From assembly GCA_016710235.1 (NCBI GenBank), contig JADJLG010000001.1, positions 3,151,501 to 3,215,500 on the forward strand: a stretch of DNA of 64,000 nt. Direction: 5' to 3'. The position numbers and the translations under genes are program-made. The DNA comes from Saprospiraceae bacterium (GTDB lineage Bacteria; Bacteroidota; Bacteroidia; Chitinophagales; Saprospiraceae). This document shows, one piece after another, positions 44,625-52,348 of this stretch (the first letter of the stretch is position 1; the number at the start of each line of letters is the position of its first letter). The notes beneath the pieces are model-generated. The model made no database searches. It worked only from the letters and a program-made list of their open reading frames with translations, and was not told the origin of the DNA.

Positions 44625-44923
44625 TATTTCTTTTTCTTAAACATTTCTAACATTCTGTCTGTGACGACAAATCCACCAACAACATTGAGTGTGCCCAACA
44701 CCACAGCTATGAAGCCTAGCACCAGGCTTAAAGTTCCATGTGCTTGGCCTGTCACTATTATCGCTCCGATAATGACCACGCCATGTATGGCATTAGCCCC
44801 TGACATCAAAGGTGTATGCAATACAGAAGGTACGTGTGATATCAACTCGATCCCTACGAATATCATGAGAATGACAAGGTATATCATCTCAATATTGGAG
44901 CGTATAAAATCTAAAATTCCCAT
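44624..44923 (-). CDS. pntAB: NAD(P) transhydrogenase subunit alpha, membrane part
   Basis: 99 aa, three to four hydrophobic helices (IYLVILMIFVGIELISH, LSLVLGFIAVVLGTLNVVGG). Equivalent of the C-terminal dII segment of a fused PntA; here alpha is split into two genes as in Rhodospirillum. Lies 2 nt after pntAA and overlaps pntB by 1 nt. Confidence 0.94.
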   Translation of the reverse strand: MGILDFIRSNIEMIYLVILMIFVGIELISHVPSVLHTPLMSGANAIHGVVIIGAIIVTGQAHGTLSLVLGFIAVVLGTLNVVGGFVVTDRMLEMFKKKK

Positions 44924-44925
44924 GA

Positions 44926-46029
44926 TTATGACTTTAAAATTTTACCATTATGCACGATCAGAGTTCCCGATGTAATTTCTTCCGACAAATCCCATTTGAA
45001 TTCTGACTTATCAGCGAGATGTAGCAATAAATTTTGCAGGTTTTTGGCATAGAGTTCACTCGCATTAGTAGCTAAAGTAGAGGGAAGATTGCCCAGTCCA
45101 ACAATTTTTACACCATGCTTGACAACGATTTTGTCCAGCTCTGAACATTCGCAATTTCCACCTTGTTCTACCGCCATATCGACTATGACAGAACCATACT
45201 TCATATTTTTTACCTGTTCATCAGTGATCAAAACAGGGGCTTTTCTACCCATTACCTGTGCCGTAGTTATCACCAGATCAGCTTGATATAATGACTTATT
45301 GACAGCTTCTTTTTGCTTTGCCAAATATTCTGCGGTCACTTCTTTTGCATAGCCACCTTCTACTTTAACACCATCATCTTTAACCGTAATAAATTTTGCC
45401 CCCAATGACTCTGCTTGTTCTTTGGTTTCAGGCCTGACATCTGTAGCTTCTACAACCGCACCCAATCGTTTTGCCGTTGCAATTGCCTGGAGTCCTGCCA
45501 CACCTACTCCGAAAATCAAGACTTTAGATGGAGTAATAGTCCCTGCAGCTGTCATCATTAAAGGAAATATCCGAGTCATATTTTCTGCACCTAATATGAC
45601 TGCCTTATATCCTGCAAGATTACCCTGCGAACTCAATACATCCATACTTTGAGCACGGCTGATTCTGGGGATAGCATCCATTGAAAATGCAGAGACGGAC
45701 TTTTCCGCAAGCTTCTTTACATACTCAGGATTGGTCAAATGATACATCAAACTCATTACGATTTGACCGGCAGACAACATTTGGATTTCGCTTTCTGTGA
45801 AGTGGTTGATTTTTACCACTACTTGAGCACCATGTATGCAATCACCTGCAGTAAGTTTGATGGAAGCGCCTGCAGCTTCATAATCCGAATTTTGAAATGC
45901 AGAGGCTTCTCCTGCAGACGACTCTACGTTTACTTCAAAACCCTTTGCAAGTAATTGTTTTACAATATTTGGTGTCAGAGCAACCCTTTTTTCACCAGGT
46001 CTGCCTTCTTTTAATACAGCTATTTTCAA
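44926..46029 (-). CDS. pntAA: NAD(P) transhydrogenase subunit alpha, NAD-binding part
   Basis: 367 aa peripheral dI domain. MKIAVLKEGRPGEKRVALTP at the start, QSMDVLSSQGNLAGYKAV, Rossmann VLIFGVGVAGLQAIATAKRLG, and AKFITVKDDGVKVEGGYAKE (the mobile loop); TTAQVMGRKAPVLITD and VDMAVEQGGNCECS follow. Binds NAD(H) and hands hydride to dIII. First gene of the operon with a strong promoter upstream. Confidence 0.97.
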   Translation of the reverse strand: MKIAVLKEGRPGEKRVALTPNIVKQLLAKGFEVNVESSAGEASAFQNSDYEAAGASIKLTAGDCIHGAQVVVKINHFTESEIQMLSAGQIVMSLMYHLTNPEYVKKLAEKSVSAFSMDAIPRISRAQSMDVLSSQGNLAGYKAVILGAENMTRIFPLMMTAAGTITPSKVLIFGVGVAGLQAIATAKRLGAVVEATDVRPETKEQAESLGAKFITVKDDGVKVEGGYAKEVTAEYLAKQKEAVNKSLYQADLVITTAQVMGRKAPVLITDEQVKNMKYGSVIVDMAVEQGGNCECSELDKIVVKHGVKIVGLGNLPSTLATNASELYAKNLQNLLLHLADKSEFKWDLSEEITSGTLIVHNGKILKS

Positions 46030-46049
46030 AGCTAAAAAAATTTAAGGTG

Positions 46050-46080
46050 CAAAAGTACTTGGTTTCACCCAAAGCGCAAA
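46050..46080 (-). promoter_or_regulatory. Bacteroidota sigma-A promoter of the pnt operon
   Basis: Read on the minus strand: TTTG (46080-46077, preceded by another T), 19-nt spacer, TACTTTTG (46057-46050); 20 nt before the pntAA ATG. Both boxes and the spacing match the consensus. Confidence 0.75.
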
Positions 46081-46234
46081 ATATATAACAGGTATTAAAG
46101 AGAATTTCCTCTTCTATGAATCAAGCTTATTAAAGTTAGCTCTTTGGGAAATAAGATCCCTCCATAGAAACATGCAATGTCTTCCTTTTTAAGTGAGATC
46201 AATATCCAAAATTGGTATTCTATGCGCCTCAAGC

Positions 46235-47212
46235 CTAGAATGAACGTTCTATAATGAGCTGGATAAATGGCTTTATACCTTCAGAACATACAGGATCAAT
46301 GGCTCCGATTTCATCAATTAATGTCCAGATTCTATCAGAATACTGGGATTCCACATTTGCCACTCTATCCTTGATATTATACTTTGAATAGATTTCAATT
46401 GCTTCAGCAAATCTCAAATCTGCCGGGCAGTTAGCTGAAAACAGAAATTCAAGTCTGATCTTGTCTTTACTGTCTGCAGCTGCTAATGCCTCTAAGAAAA
46501 GTATGTTCTTTTTTCCTGCCAGTATATCTCCCCCCCTCCTTTTTCCGGTTAAATGCGTGTCACCATACAAGTCCAACCAATCATCTTTTATTTGAAAACA
46601 CAAACCCGTCTCAATTCCTAGTTGATAAAACAATTTGCACATCACTGTTGATTGGTTGCCAAGAGTGCAAGCCATTTGAAAAGCACAAGCCAAAAGAACG
46701 GCTGTTTTCAATTTTATCATCTCAAGGTATTCATTCGTAGAAGGAGTGATGAGGGAATAGTCCATATCCATAGCTTGACCTTCACAAATTTCCCTTGAAG
46801 TTGTCATGAAAAGATCTAGAATATTAAAGTGTTTTCCGGCTTCGGATATCCACTTGGTAGCTTCAATCATCATTACATCCCCTGCCAAAATGGATGCGGG
46901 GACACCATATTTGATATGGACGGCTGTGTGCCCTCTTCTTGTGGTAGCCTCGTCCATGATGTCATCATGAATTAGAGTAAAGTTGTGAAAATATTCCAAA
47001 CCTAAAGCAGCTTTCAGTGTATCTTGATGGTTTGCTCCACACAAATTTCCACAGTACAAAACTGCAAGAGGCCGTATCTTTTTCCCAGGAAGATCCATCA
47101 TGTAACGGACCGGCTCGTAAAGCGAAGTGGGTTGGAGATGTTTTACATTCTGTCTGTAAAAATTTTCGTAAATACCTAATAGCTCTTCAAATGAACTTAC
47201 ATTTGCTGACAT
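46235..47212 (-). CDS. Polyprenyl (farnesyl/geranylgeranyl-type) diphosphate synthase
   Basis: 325 aa; condenses isopentenyl diphosphate with allylic diphosphates. First Asp-rich motif in FTLIHDDIMDEATTRRG, second in CFQIKDDWLDLYGD; LPGKKIRPLAVLYCGNL and YEPVRYMMDL before it, TGKRRGGDILAGKKNILFL after it. Product length cannot be read reliably (residues before the first motif are YFHNF, suggesting C15-C20). The ATG at 47212 (MSANVSSFEEL) overlaps the divergent ATG at 47211; an upstream ATG at 47221 would overlap further. No isoprenoid neighbours. Confidence 0.93.
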   Translation of the reverse strand: MSANVSSFEELLGIYENFYRQNVKHLQPTSLYEPVRYMMDLPGKKIRPLAVLYCGNLCGANHQDTLKAALGLEYFHNFTLIHDDIMDEATTRRGHTAVHIKYGVPASILAGDVMMIEATKWISEAGKHFNILDLFMTTSREICEGQAMDMDYSLITPSTNEYLEMIKLKTAVLLACAFQMACTLGNQSTVMCKLFYQLGIETGLCFQIKDDWLDLYGDTHLTGKRRGGDILAGKKNILFLEALAAADSKDKIRLEFLFSANCPADLRFAEAIEIYSKYNIKDRVANVESQYSDRIWTLIDEIGAIDPVCSEGIKPFIQLIIERSF

Positions 47213-48899
47213 GAGGGGCATTTATATTTTCCTGAAATACTGGTGGCTGGTTCCACTCTACTTAAGCAATTTTTATGGATGCAAGGTAAGTGAAAAAGCA
47301 GACTTGATTTTCGTAAATGGAAATATCTTCACTGCTGACGATAGTATTCCATTCGCTTCGGCTATTGCAGTTAAATCTCACAATATCATAGCGGTTGGAG
47401 AAACTGATCTAATCTTGAATTACAAAACTGATCAAACTACAGTAATTGACCTAGGAGGTAAATTTGCTATGCCTGGTCTACATGAAGGCCATGCACATTT
47501 TTTATCTCTTGGAAAAAGCCTGAATAATCTTCAACTCCAAAATGCACGAAATTGGGACGAAATAGTGTTACTTGCCAGTCATTTTGCGGAAAAAATCGAT
47601 TCCGGTGCATGGATAGAAGGCAGAGGTTGGCATCAGGACAAATGGGACAAACCAGTTCATCCTTCTGTAAACTCATATCCTTACCATGATCAACTATCCT
47701 CCTTTACAAGTAAAAATCCTGTGGTCCTCATTCATGCTTCCGGTCACGGATTAATAGCAAATCAAATGGCGATGGATATTGCGGGAATCAGCAAAGAAAG
47801 TGTAGCTCCTGCTGGAGGTAGAATAGTAAAGGATGATCGCGGCCAAATAACAGGAGTATTCGAAGAAAATGCAATGGAATTGATCACAAGACCGCTGAGA
47901 GAATTTCAAAAGAAAACTTATCAGGAAAAGATTAAAGTGTATGCTCAATCTGCTACAGAAGAAGCACTCAAATATGGAATAACCAGTTTTCAGGATGCCG
48001 GAGTAACTTTAGAAGAGTTGAATGCATTATACCAGATATTTCAGGAAGGAAAACAAAAGATCAAACTTTCTTTCATGCATTTTGATAATTATCCTGAAAT
48101 CATGCGCACCATTGATCAAATCCCATTTCACTCCTCCAATGAAGACATGTTTTCATGCAAGTCTATCAAACTTTACATAGATGGAGCATTGGGTTCCTAT
48201 GGGGCATGGCTGCTGAGTCCCTATGCCGACAATCCACAAAGTACCGGTCAGAATACTATGACTATTTCATCCATTGATTCTGTGGCAAAAATATGCTTTG
48301 ATCGCAAACTCCAGTTGTGTACTCATGCCATCGGGGATCGGGCCAATAGAGAGGTGTTAAATATTTTCAGATCCTACCCAAATCCAAATCTGAGATGGAG
48401 AATTGAACATGCCCAGCATATCGATCCCAGTGATATTCCAAGATTTGCAGAGCAAAACATTATTGCTTCTATACAGGCAATTCACTGTACCAGTGACGCT
48501 CCTTTCGTTAGCAAACGTCTTGGCATCCAACGTGCGAAGGAAACCTCCTACAAATGGAGGAGCCTTCTGGATCACCATGCGAGGCTAGCGAATGGTACTG
48601 ACGCGCCAGTGGAAAGCATAAACCCTTTTGAGTGTATCTATGCTTCTGTCACACGGCGACGTCTGGACAATGATTTGGTATTTTTTCCAGAAGAATCCAT
48701 GACAAGAGTTGAAGCCTTGAAATCATATACTATTTGGAACTCATATGCATCATTTCATGAAAAAAGAACAGGCAGTTTGATTCCCGGCAAATCTGCCGAT
48801 ATCATCGTTTTAGACAGAGATTTGCTGCATTGCAAGGAAGCTGACATTCCCGGGACGCAGGTATTATCAGTTTATTTAAATGGAATTAAAATTAGATAA
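47211..48899 (+). CDS. YtcJ-like amidohydrolase (Amidohydro_3), putative lipoprotein
   Basis: 562 aa. N terminus IYIFLKYWWLVPLYLSNFYGC has a hydrophobic stretch ending in Cys, a lipobox-like signal, so the enzyme is probably a membrane-attached periplasmic hydrolase. Domain: GNIFTADDSIPFASAIAV, metal site MPGLHEGHAHFLSLG, SFQDAGVTLEEL, CTHAIGDRANREVL, RIEHAQHIDPSDI and ANGTDAPVESINPF, SLIPGKSADIIVLDRD. Substrate unknown; relatives act on amides and cyclic ureas. Its ATG shares two bases with that of the divergent polyprenyl synthase. Confidence 0.9.
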   Translation: MRGIYIFLKYWWLVPLYLSNFYGCKVSEKADLIFVNGNIFTADDSIPFASAIAVKSHNIIAVGETDLILNYKTDQTTVIDLGGKFAMPGLHEGHAHFLSLGKSLNNLQLQNARNWDEIVLLASHFAEKIDSGAWIEGRGWHQDKWDKPVHPSVNSYPYHDQLSSFTSKNPVVLIHASGHGLIANQMAMDIAGISKESVAPAGGRIVKDDRGQITGVFEENAMELITRPLREFQKKTYQEKIKVYAQSATEEALKYGITSFQDAGVTLEELNALYQIFQEGKQKIKLSFMHFDNYPEIMRTIDQIPFHSSNEDMFSCKSIKLYIDGALGSYGAWLLSPYADNPQSTGQNTMTISSIDSVAKICFDRKLQLCTHAIGDRANREVLNIFRSYPNPNLRWRIEHAQHIDPSDIPRFAEQNIIASIQAIHCTSDAPFVSKRLGIQRAKETSYKWRSLLDHHARLANGTDAPVESINPFECIYASVTRRRLDNDLVFFPEESMTRVEALKSYTIWNSYASFHEKRTGSLIPGKSADIIVLDRDLLHCKEADIPGTQVLSVYLNGIKIR

Positions 48900-48990
48900 T
48901 CCAAAACTCAAATCATATAACGAATAAGTTATCAGCCGCTCCGAATGAAGCAGAAAATTTTCCTATTGGAATCAACTAGTAATTACAAAA

Positions 48991-49722
48991 TTAAAGATCT
49001 AAATGAAAAATATTCTTCAATCCTGCCGGTCTGGCAAGATGGAATCCTTCTCCATAGTCCACATGGATCCATCTACCCATTACACGCGAAGCTGAGCGGA
49101 CAAATTCCATAAATTCTTTTGAAGAAATTGGAGAATTTGGTTCTGTAGATTCAGGATTATAAAATTGGGATTTGAAGCAAGAAATAAGTTTTATTTTTTT
49201 GTCAATATACTTTGAGATATCCATGACAAAATCAGGCTTTTCTTGATGATCTTGAATATAATGGTATACAGCCTGCGGACGCCATGCTTCTTGAAGCTCT
49301 TGATTCCATTCAGTTTCAATTTTGATTAGACCTGAATAAAAACAGGCGTCTCTAATCAATTTAGCTGCTCTGCCATGGTCCGGATGTCTATCTGACAAAG
49401 CATTTGCAAAAACAATTTTGGGTTTGGAGGCTCGAATGATCTTCACAATAGAAACTATGTTTTCACTATTATATTCAAAAAAACAATCATCTAAATCCAA
49501 CTGATACCTGAAAGCTGCACTCATCAGTTTAGCCGATTGAAATGCTTCCTGAGTGCGAATTTCTGCATTCCCTCTGGTTCCTTTTTCACCCCGGGTAAGA
49601 TCCAGTAGTCCAACAGTATTTCCTTGATCAATCTGCAAAGCTAATGTGCCACAACATGCCAACTCCACATCATCCGGATGAACACCTATTGCTAAAATAT
49701 CTACTGGTTTTACTTCTTTCAT
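48991..49722 (-). CDS. bshB1: Bacillithiol biosynthesis deacetylase (PIG-L/LmbE family)
   Basis: 243 aa. Removes the acetyl group from GlcNAc-malate to give GlcN-malate. VDILAIGVHPDDVELACCG (zinc site HPDD), TRGEKGTRGNAEIRTQEA, ANALSDRHPDHGRAAKLI, QAVYHYIQDHQEKPDFV. The match over the whole length is to BshB1 of Bacteroidota. The ATG at 49722 overlaps the fabH stop (ATGA). bshA and bshC are not in the window. Longer frame to 49779 lies inside fabH and is discarded. Confidence 0.93.
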   Translation of the reverse strand: MKEVKPVDILAIGVHPDDVELACCGTLALQIDQGNTVGLLDLTRGEKGTRGNAEIRTQEAFQSAKLMSAAFRYQLDLDDCFFEYNSENIVSIVKIIRASKPKIVFANALSDRHPDHGRAAKLIRDACFYSGLIKIETEWNQELQEAWRPQAVYHYIQDHQEKPDFVMDISKYIDKKIKLISCFKSQFYNPESTEPNSPISSKEFMEFVRSASRVMGRWIHVDYGEGFHLARPAGLKNIFHLDL

Positions 49723-50777
49723 AACCATTTTATCAATGCCGATCCCCATGTGAAACCACTGCCAAAGGCAGCCAAACAAACTAAATTTCCTTTATGAACT
49801 TTTCCGGCTTCCCAAGCCTCAGCAAGTGCAATCGGTATGGATGCTGCCGTTGTGTTACCATATCTCTGAATATTGTTCCACACCTGTTCATCTTTCAAGC
49901 CAAGTTTCTTTTGAACGAACTGACTGATTCGAAGGTTGGCTTGATGCGGCACCAGAAGATCAATATCTGATTTAGTAAAGGATGTTTTGTTCAATGCCTC
50001 CTCAATGACCTCAGGAAACTTGGTTATTGCAGTTTTAAAAACCAATTGACCATTCATATTGGGAAAAATGTCCTGATCTTCCCACATTTTTTCGGTCAGA
50101 AAAATCCCGCCGTATTCTTGTTCAGGATAACCAAACCTTTCTTTACCCAAGTGATAACCGCCATGACAACCCGGATTAATAAAAGCTAATTCTTCAGCAT
50201 GAGTACCATCGGCATGTAAATGAGTAGTAAGGATGCCACCTTCTTCTCTTGTCGGTTGCAACACAACCGCTCCTGCACCATCACCAAAAATCACGGTAAC
50301 ATTACGCCCTCTCGTGGTAAAATCCAAACCCATAGAATGCATTTCTGCCCCTACCAACAATATATTCTTGTATTGTCCGGTTTTGATGAACTGGTCTGCA
50401 ATGGACAACCCGTATATAAAACCAGAACACTGATTTCTAATGTCCAATGCACCACATTCAACGCCTGTCATTTTAAGCTCGCGCTGCAGCAAAACGCCAC
50501 ATCCGGGAAAAAAATAATCAGGACTTAAAGTTGCGAAAATGATAAAATCTATCTCCTCTTTCTCAAGACCAGCTCTTTGAATGGCAATTTCAGCAGCTCT
50601 TGCTGCCATGGTTGTTGTGGTCTCCAGATGTGGGTTGCCATACCTTCTTTCCTGAATTCCTGTACGCTCTATTATCCAAGCATCAGTTGTATCCATGATA
50701 GCTTCGAGATCACTGTTCTTTACAATTCTTTCAGGAACATAATATCCCAATCCGGCCACTTTGGTTTTTGTATTCAT
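49719..50777 (-). CDS. fabH: Beta-ketoacyl-ACP synthase III
   Basis: 352 aa; starts fatty acid synthesis by condensing acyl-CoA with malonyl-ACP. Catalytic Cys in DIRNQCSGFIYG, His in LLVPHQANLRIS, Asn in QRYGNTTAASIPIALAEAW; TDAWIIERTGIQERRY at the start. ATG 50777 (MNTKTKVAGLGYY) preferred over 50792, because a TAGCTTTG box (50808-50801) would leave no leader for 50792. Coupled to bshB1 by a 4-nt overlap. Confidence 0.95.
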   Translation of the reverse strand: MNTKTKVAGLGYYVPERIVKNSDLEAIMDTTDAWIIERTGIQERRYGNPHLETTTTMAARAAEIAIQRAGLEKEEIDFIIFATLSPDYFFPGCGVLLQRELKMTGVECGALDIRNQCSGFIYGLSIADQFIKTGQYKNILLVGAEMHSMGLDFTTRGRNVTVIFGDGAGAVVLQPTREEGGILTTHLHADGTHAEELAFINPGCHGGYHLGKERFGYPEQEYGGIFLTEKMWEDQDIFPNMNGQLVFKTAITKFPEVIEEALNKTSFTKSDIDLLVPHQANLRISQFVQKKLGLKDEQVWNNIQRYGNTTAASIPIALAEAWEAGKVHKGNLVCLAAFGSGFTWGSALIKWL

Positions 50778-50800
50778 AATTGTAGAATTCATCTATTTCC

Positions 50801-50808
50801 CAAAGCTA
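50801..50808 (-). promoter_or_regulatory. Candidate -7 promoter box (TAGCTTTG) of fabH-bshB1
   Basis: Exact TAnnTTTG on the minus strand, 23 nt before the fabH ATG at 50777. Confidence 0.45.
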
Positions 50809-50936
50809 AATACACATATTAATCAGATAATCAGTAAATGCCATGCAGAAATGACAAATGTAGATCATTATTGTTGGCTCCACAAACCCTATGGTACACT
50901 TTATAAGTAACAACTGATTACAATAATAATCCTTGA

Positions 50937-52331
50937 TCAGGTTTTCTTTTCTTTCTTTTTAGCAGCCGGAAACAAGACATTATTCAAAATGAGTCTATAC
51001 CCCGGAGAATTCGGATGTAGGCTCAGATCCGTAGGCGGATCACCTACCTGATGCTGATAATCTTCAGGATCATGTCCAGCATAAAATGTCCAGGTACCGT
51101 AACCAAATGTACCATGTATATACCTTACTTCATCAGCTGCCTTTGTGTCACCTAAAATAAGCACATCCGGCTTCACGAATTCTTTTCTAAATGCAGTGGT
51201 TTGTCCCATAAATCCTTTCACTGTTCGGGTGTGATTCTGGGTCAACATAGTAGGAACGGGGTCCCATTTGGCTGAAAAGTCAAATAAATTAAAGTAATCG
51301 TTATCTGGACTTATCCTCCTGAATCTGGTATTATCTATTGAAGAAAATTCGTATTCCAATGGATTATCCACTAAAGTAAAATCCCTGAAAGCGAATGTTT
51401 TCAAAAAGTCAAGCTTTGAACCTGCGCTCAAATCAGCTGCGTCACCATCAAAGTATTGTGCACAAATATCCAATCCTTCTGCTGAAAGAGCGATATCATA
51501 GGAATCCGTAGCAGAACACATAGCAAACATGAAGCCTCCTCCTCCTACATATAATTTTATACTTTTAGCAACCGCCAATTTCAGTTGAGATACTTTTTCA
51601 AATCCTAGTTCAGCAGCAAGACGCTCTTGCCTTTTTTGATTCTCTTGGTACCACTCCTGATTGTGATAGTTTGCATAAAATCGCCCATATTGACCTGTAA
51701 AATCTTCATGATGTAGATGCAACCAATCATACTTCGCAAGCATCCCAGTGACAATCTCCTTGTCATATATTTTATCGAATGGGATTTCTGCATAGGTAAG
51801 GGCAAGAGTTACAGCATCATCCCATGGTTGAATCCGCTCCCCCCTCTCGTTGAATTCCGGTGTATAAACAGCGATTTTCGGTACTTTTTCCAATTTCATT
51901 ACCTCCTGATTGATTTCAGGGTCAGAAATCTCAAGTCGAATTCGATCAAACTCAGCGTCGGAGATGATTTCATAACTCACTCCTCTGGTGATACATTCCT
52001 TTTCAAATGTACGTGTGTTTGGAAAAGCAAAACTTCCCCCTCGGTAATTCAGTAACCAGTATGCCTCAACTTGATTAGAAATTACCCAATAACAAATACC
52101 ATAAGCTTTCAAATGATCCTTTTGCTTAAGATCCATGGGTAAAAGCATATACGAAGCGGATAAAGTTATGCTGTACAAAAATATCAGTCCAACTGCGCTA
52201 TATTTTAGCAGTTGGATGCGAAGCGGTCTGTATTTTGACAAGATGATAAACAATTGGCGCAACAAATTGTCTGAATGGAAGCTTTGCCACTTTGGCGTAG
52301 AAGCATTCTTCGAAAATGACGATATTTGCAT
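50937..52331 (-). CDS. Conserved membrane-anchored periplasmic protein (often labelled 'asparagine synthetase B' in Bacteroidota)
   Basis: Up to 464 aa. A hydrophobic segment (YSAVGLIFLYSITLSASYMLLP) is a signal anchor, followed by a conserved domain with AYGICYWVISNQVEAYWLLN, RGGSFAFPNTRTFEKEC, KYDWLHLHHEDFTGQYGRFY, LYVGGGGFMFAMCSATDSYD and HGTFGYGTWTFYAGHDPEDYQHQVG. The Gly-rich CSATDS block sits where ThuA/GATase-like folds place their nucleophile elbow. Genuine asparagine synthetase domains are not visible, so that label looks wrong. Start uncertain: ATG 52331, or a TTG near 52241 giving a normal signal peptide. Divergent from a VWA-type membrane protein. Confidence 0.7.
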   Translation of the reverse strand: MQISSFSKNASTPKWQSFHSDNLLRQLFIILSKYRPLRIQLLKYSAVGLIFLYSITLSASYMLLPMDLKQKDHLKAYGICYWVISNQVEAYWLLNYRGGSFAFPNTRTFEKECITRGVSYEIISDAEFDRIRLEISDPEINQEVMKLEKVPKIAVYTPEFNERGERIQPWDDAVTLALTYAEIPFDKIYDKEIVTGMLAKYDWLHLHHEDFTGQYGRFYANYHNQEWYQENQKRQERLAAELGFEKVSQLKLAVAKSIKLYVGGGGFMFAMCSATDSYDIALSAEGLDICAQYFDGDAADLSAGSKLDFLKTFAFRDFTLVDNPLEYEFSSIDNTRFRRISPDNDYFNLFDFSAKWDPVPTMLTQNHTRTVKGFMGQTTAFRKEFVKPDVLILGDTKAADEVRYIHGTFGYGTWTFYAGHDPEDYQHQVGDPPTDLSLHPNSPGYRLILNNVLFPAAKKKEKKT

Positions 52332-52348
52332 GTCCTTTCTAACGCAAA

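Noticed and set aside
50937..52331. Asparagine synthetase B function
   Set aside because: Neither the N-terminal Cys glutaminase site nor the PP-loop SGGxDS is present; the label probably spread by annotation transfer.
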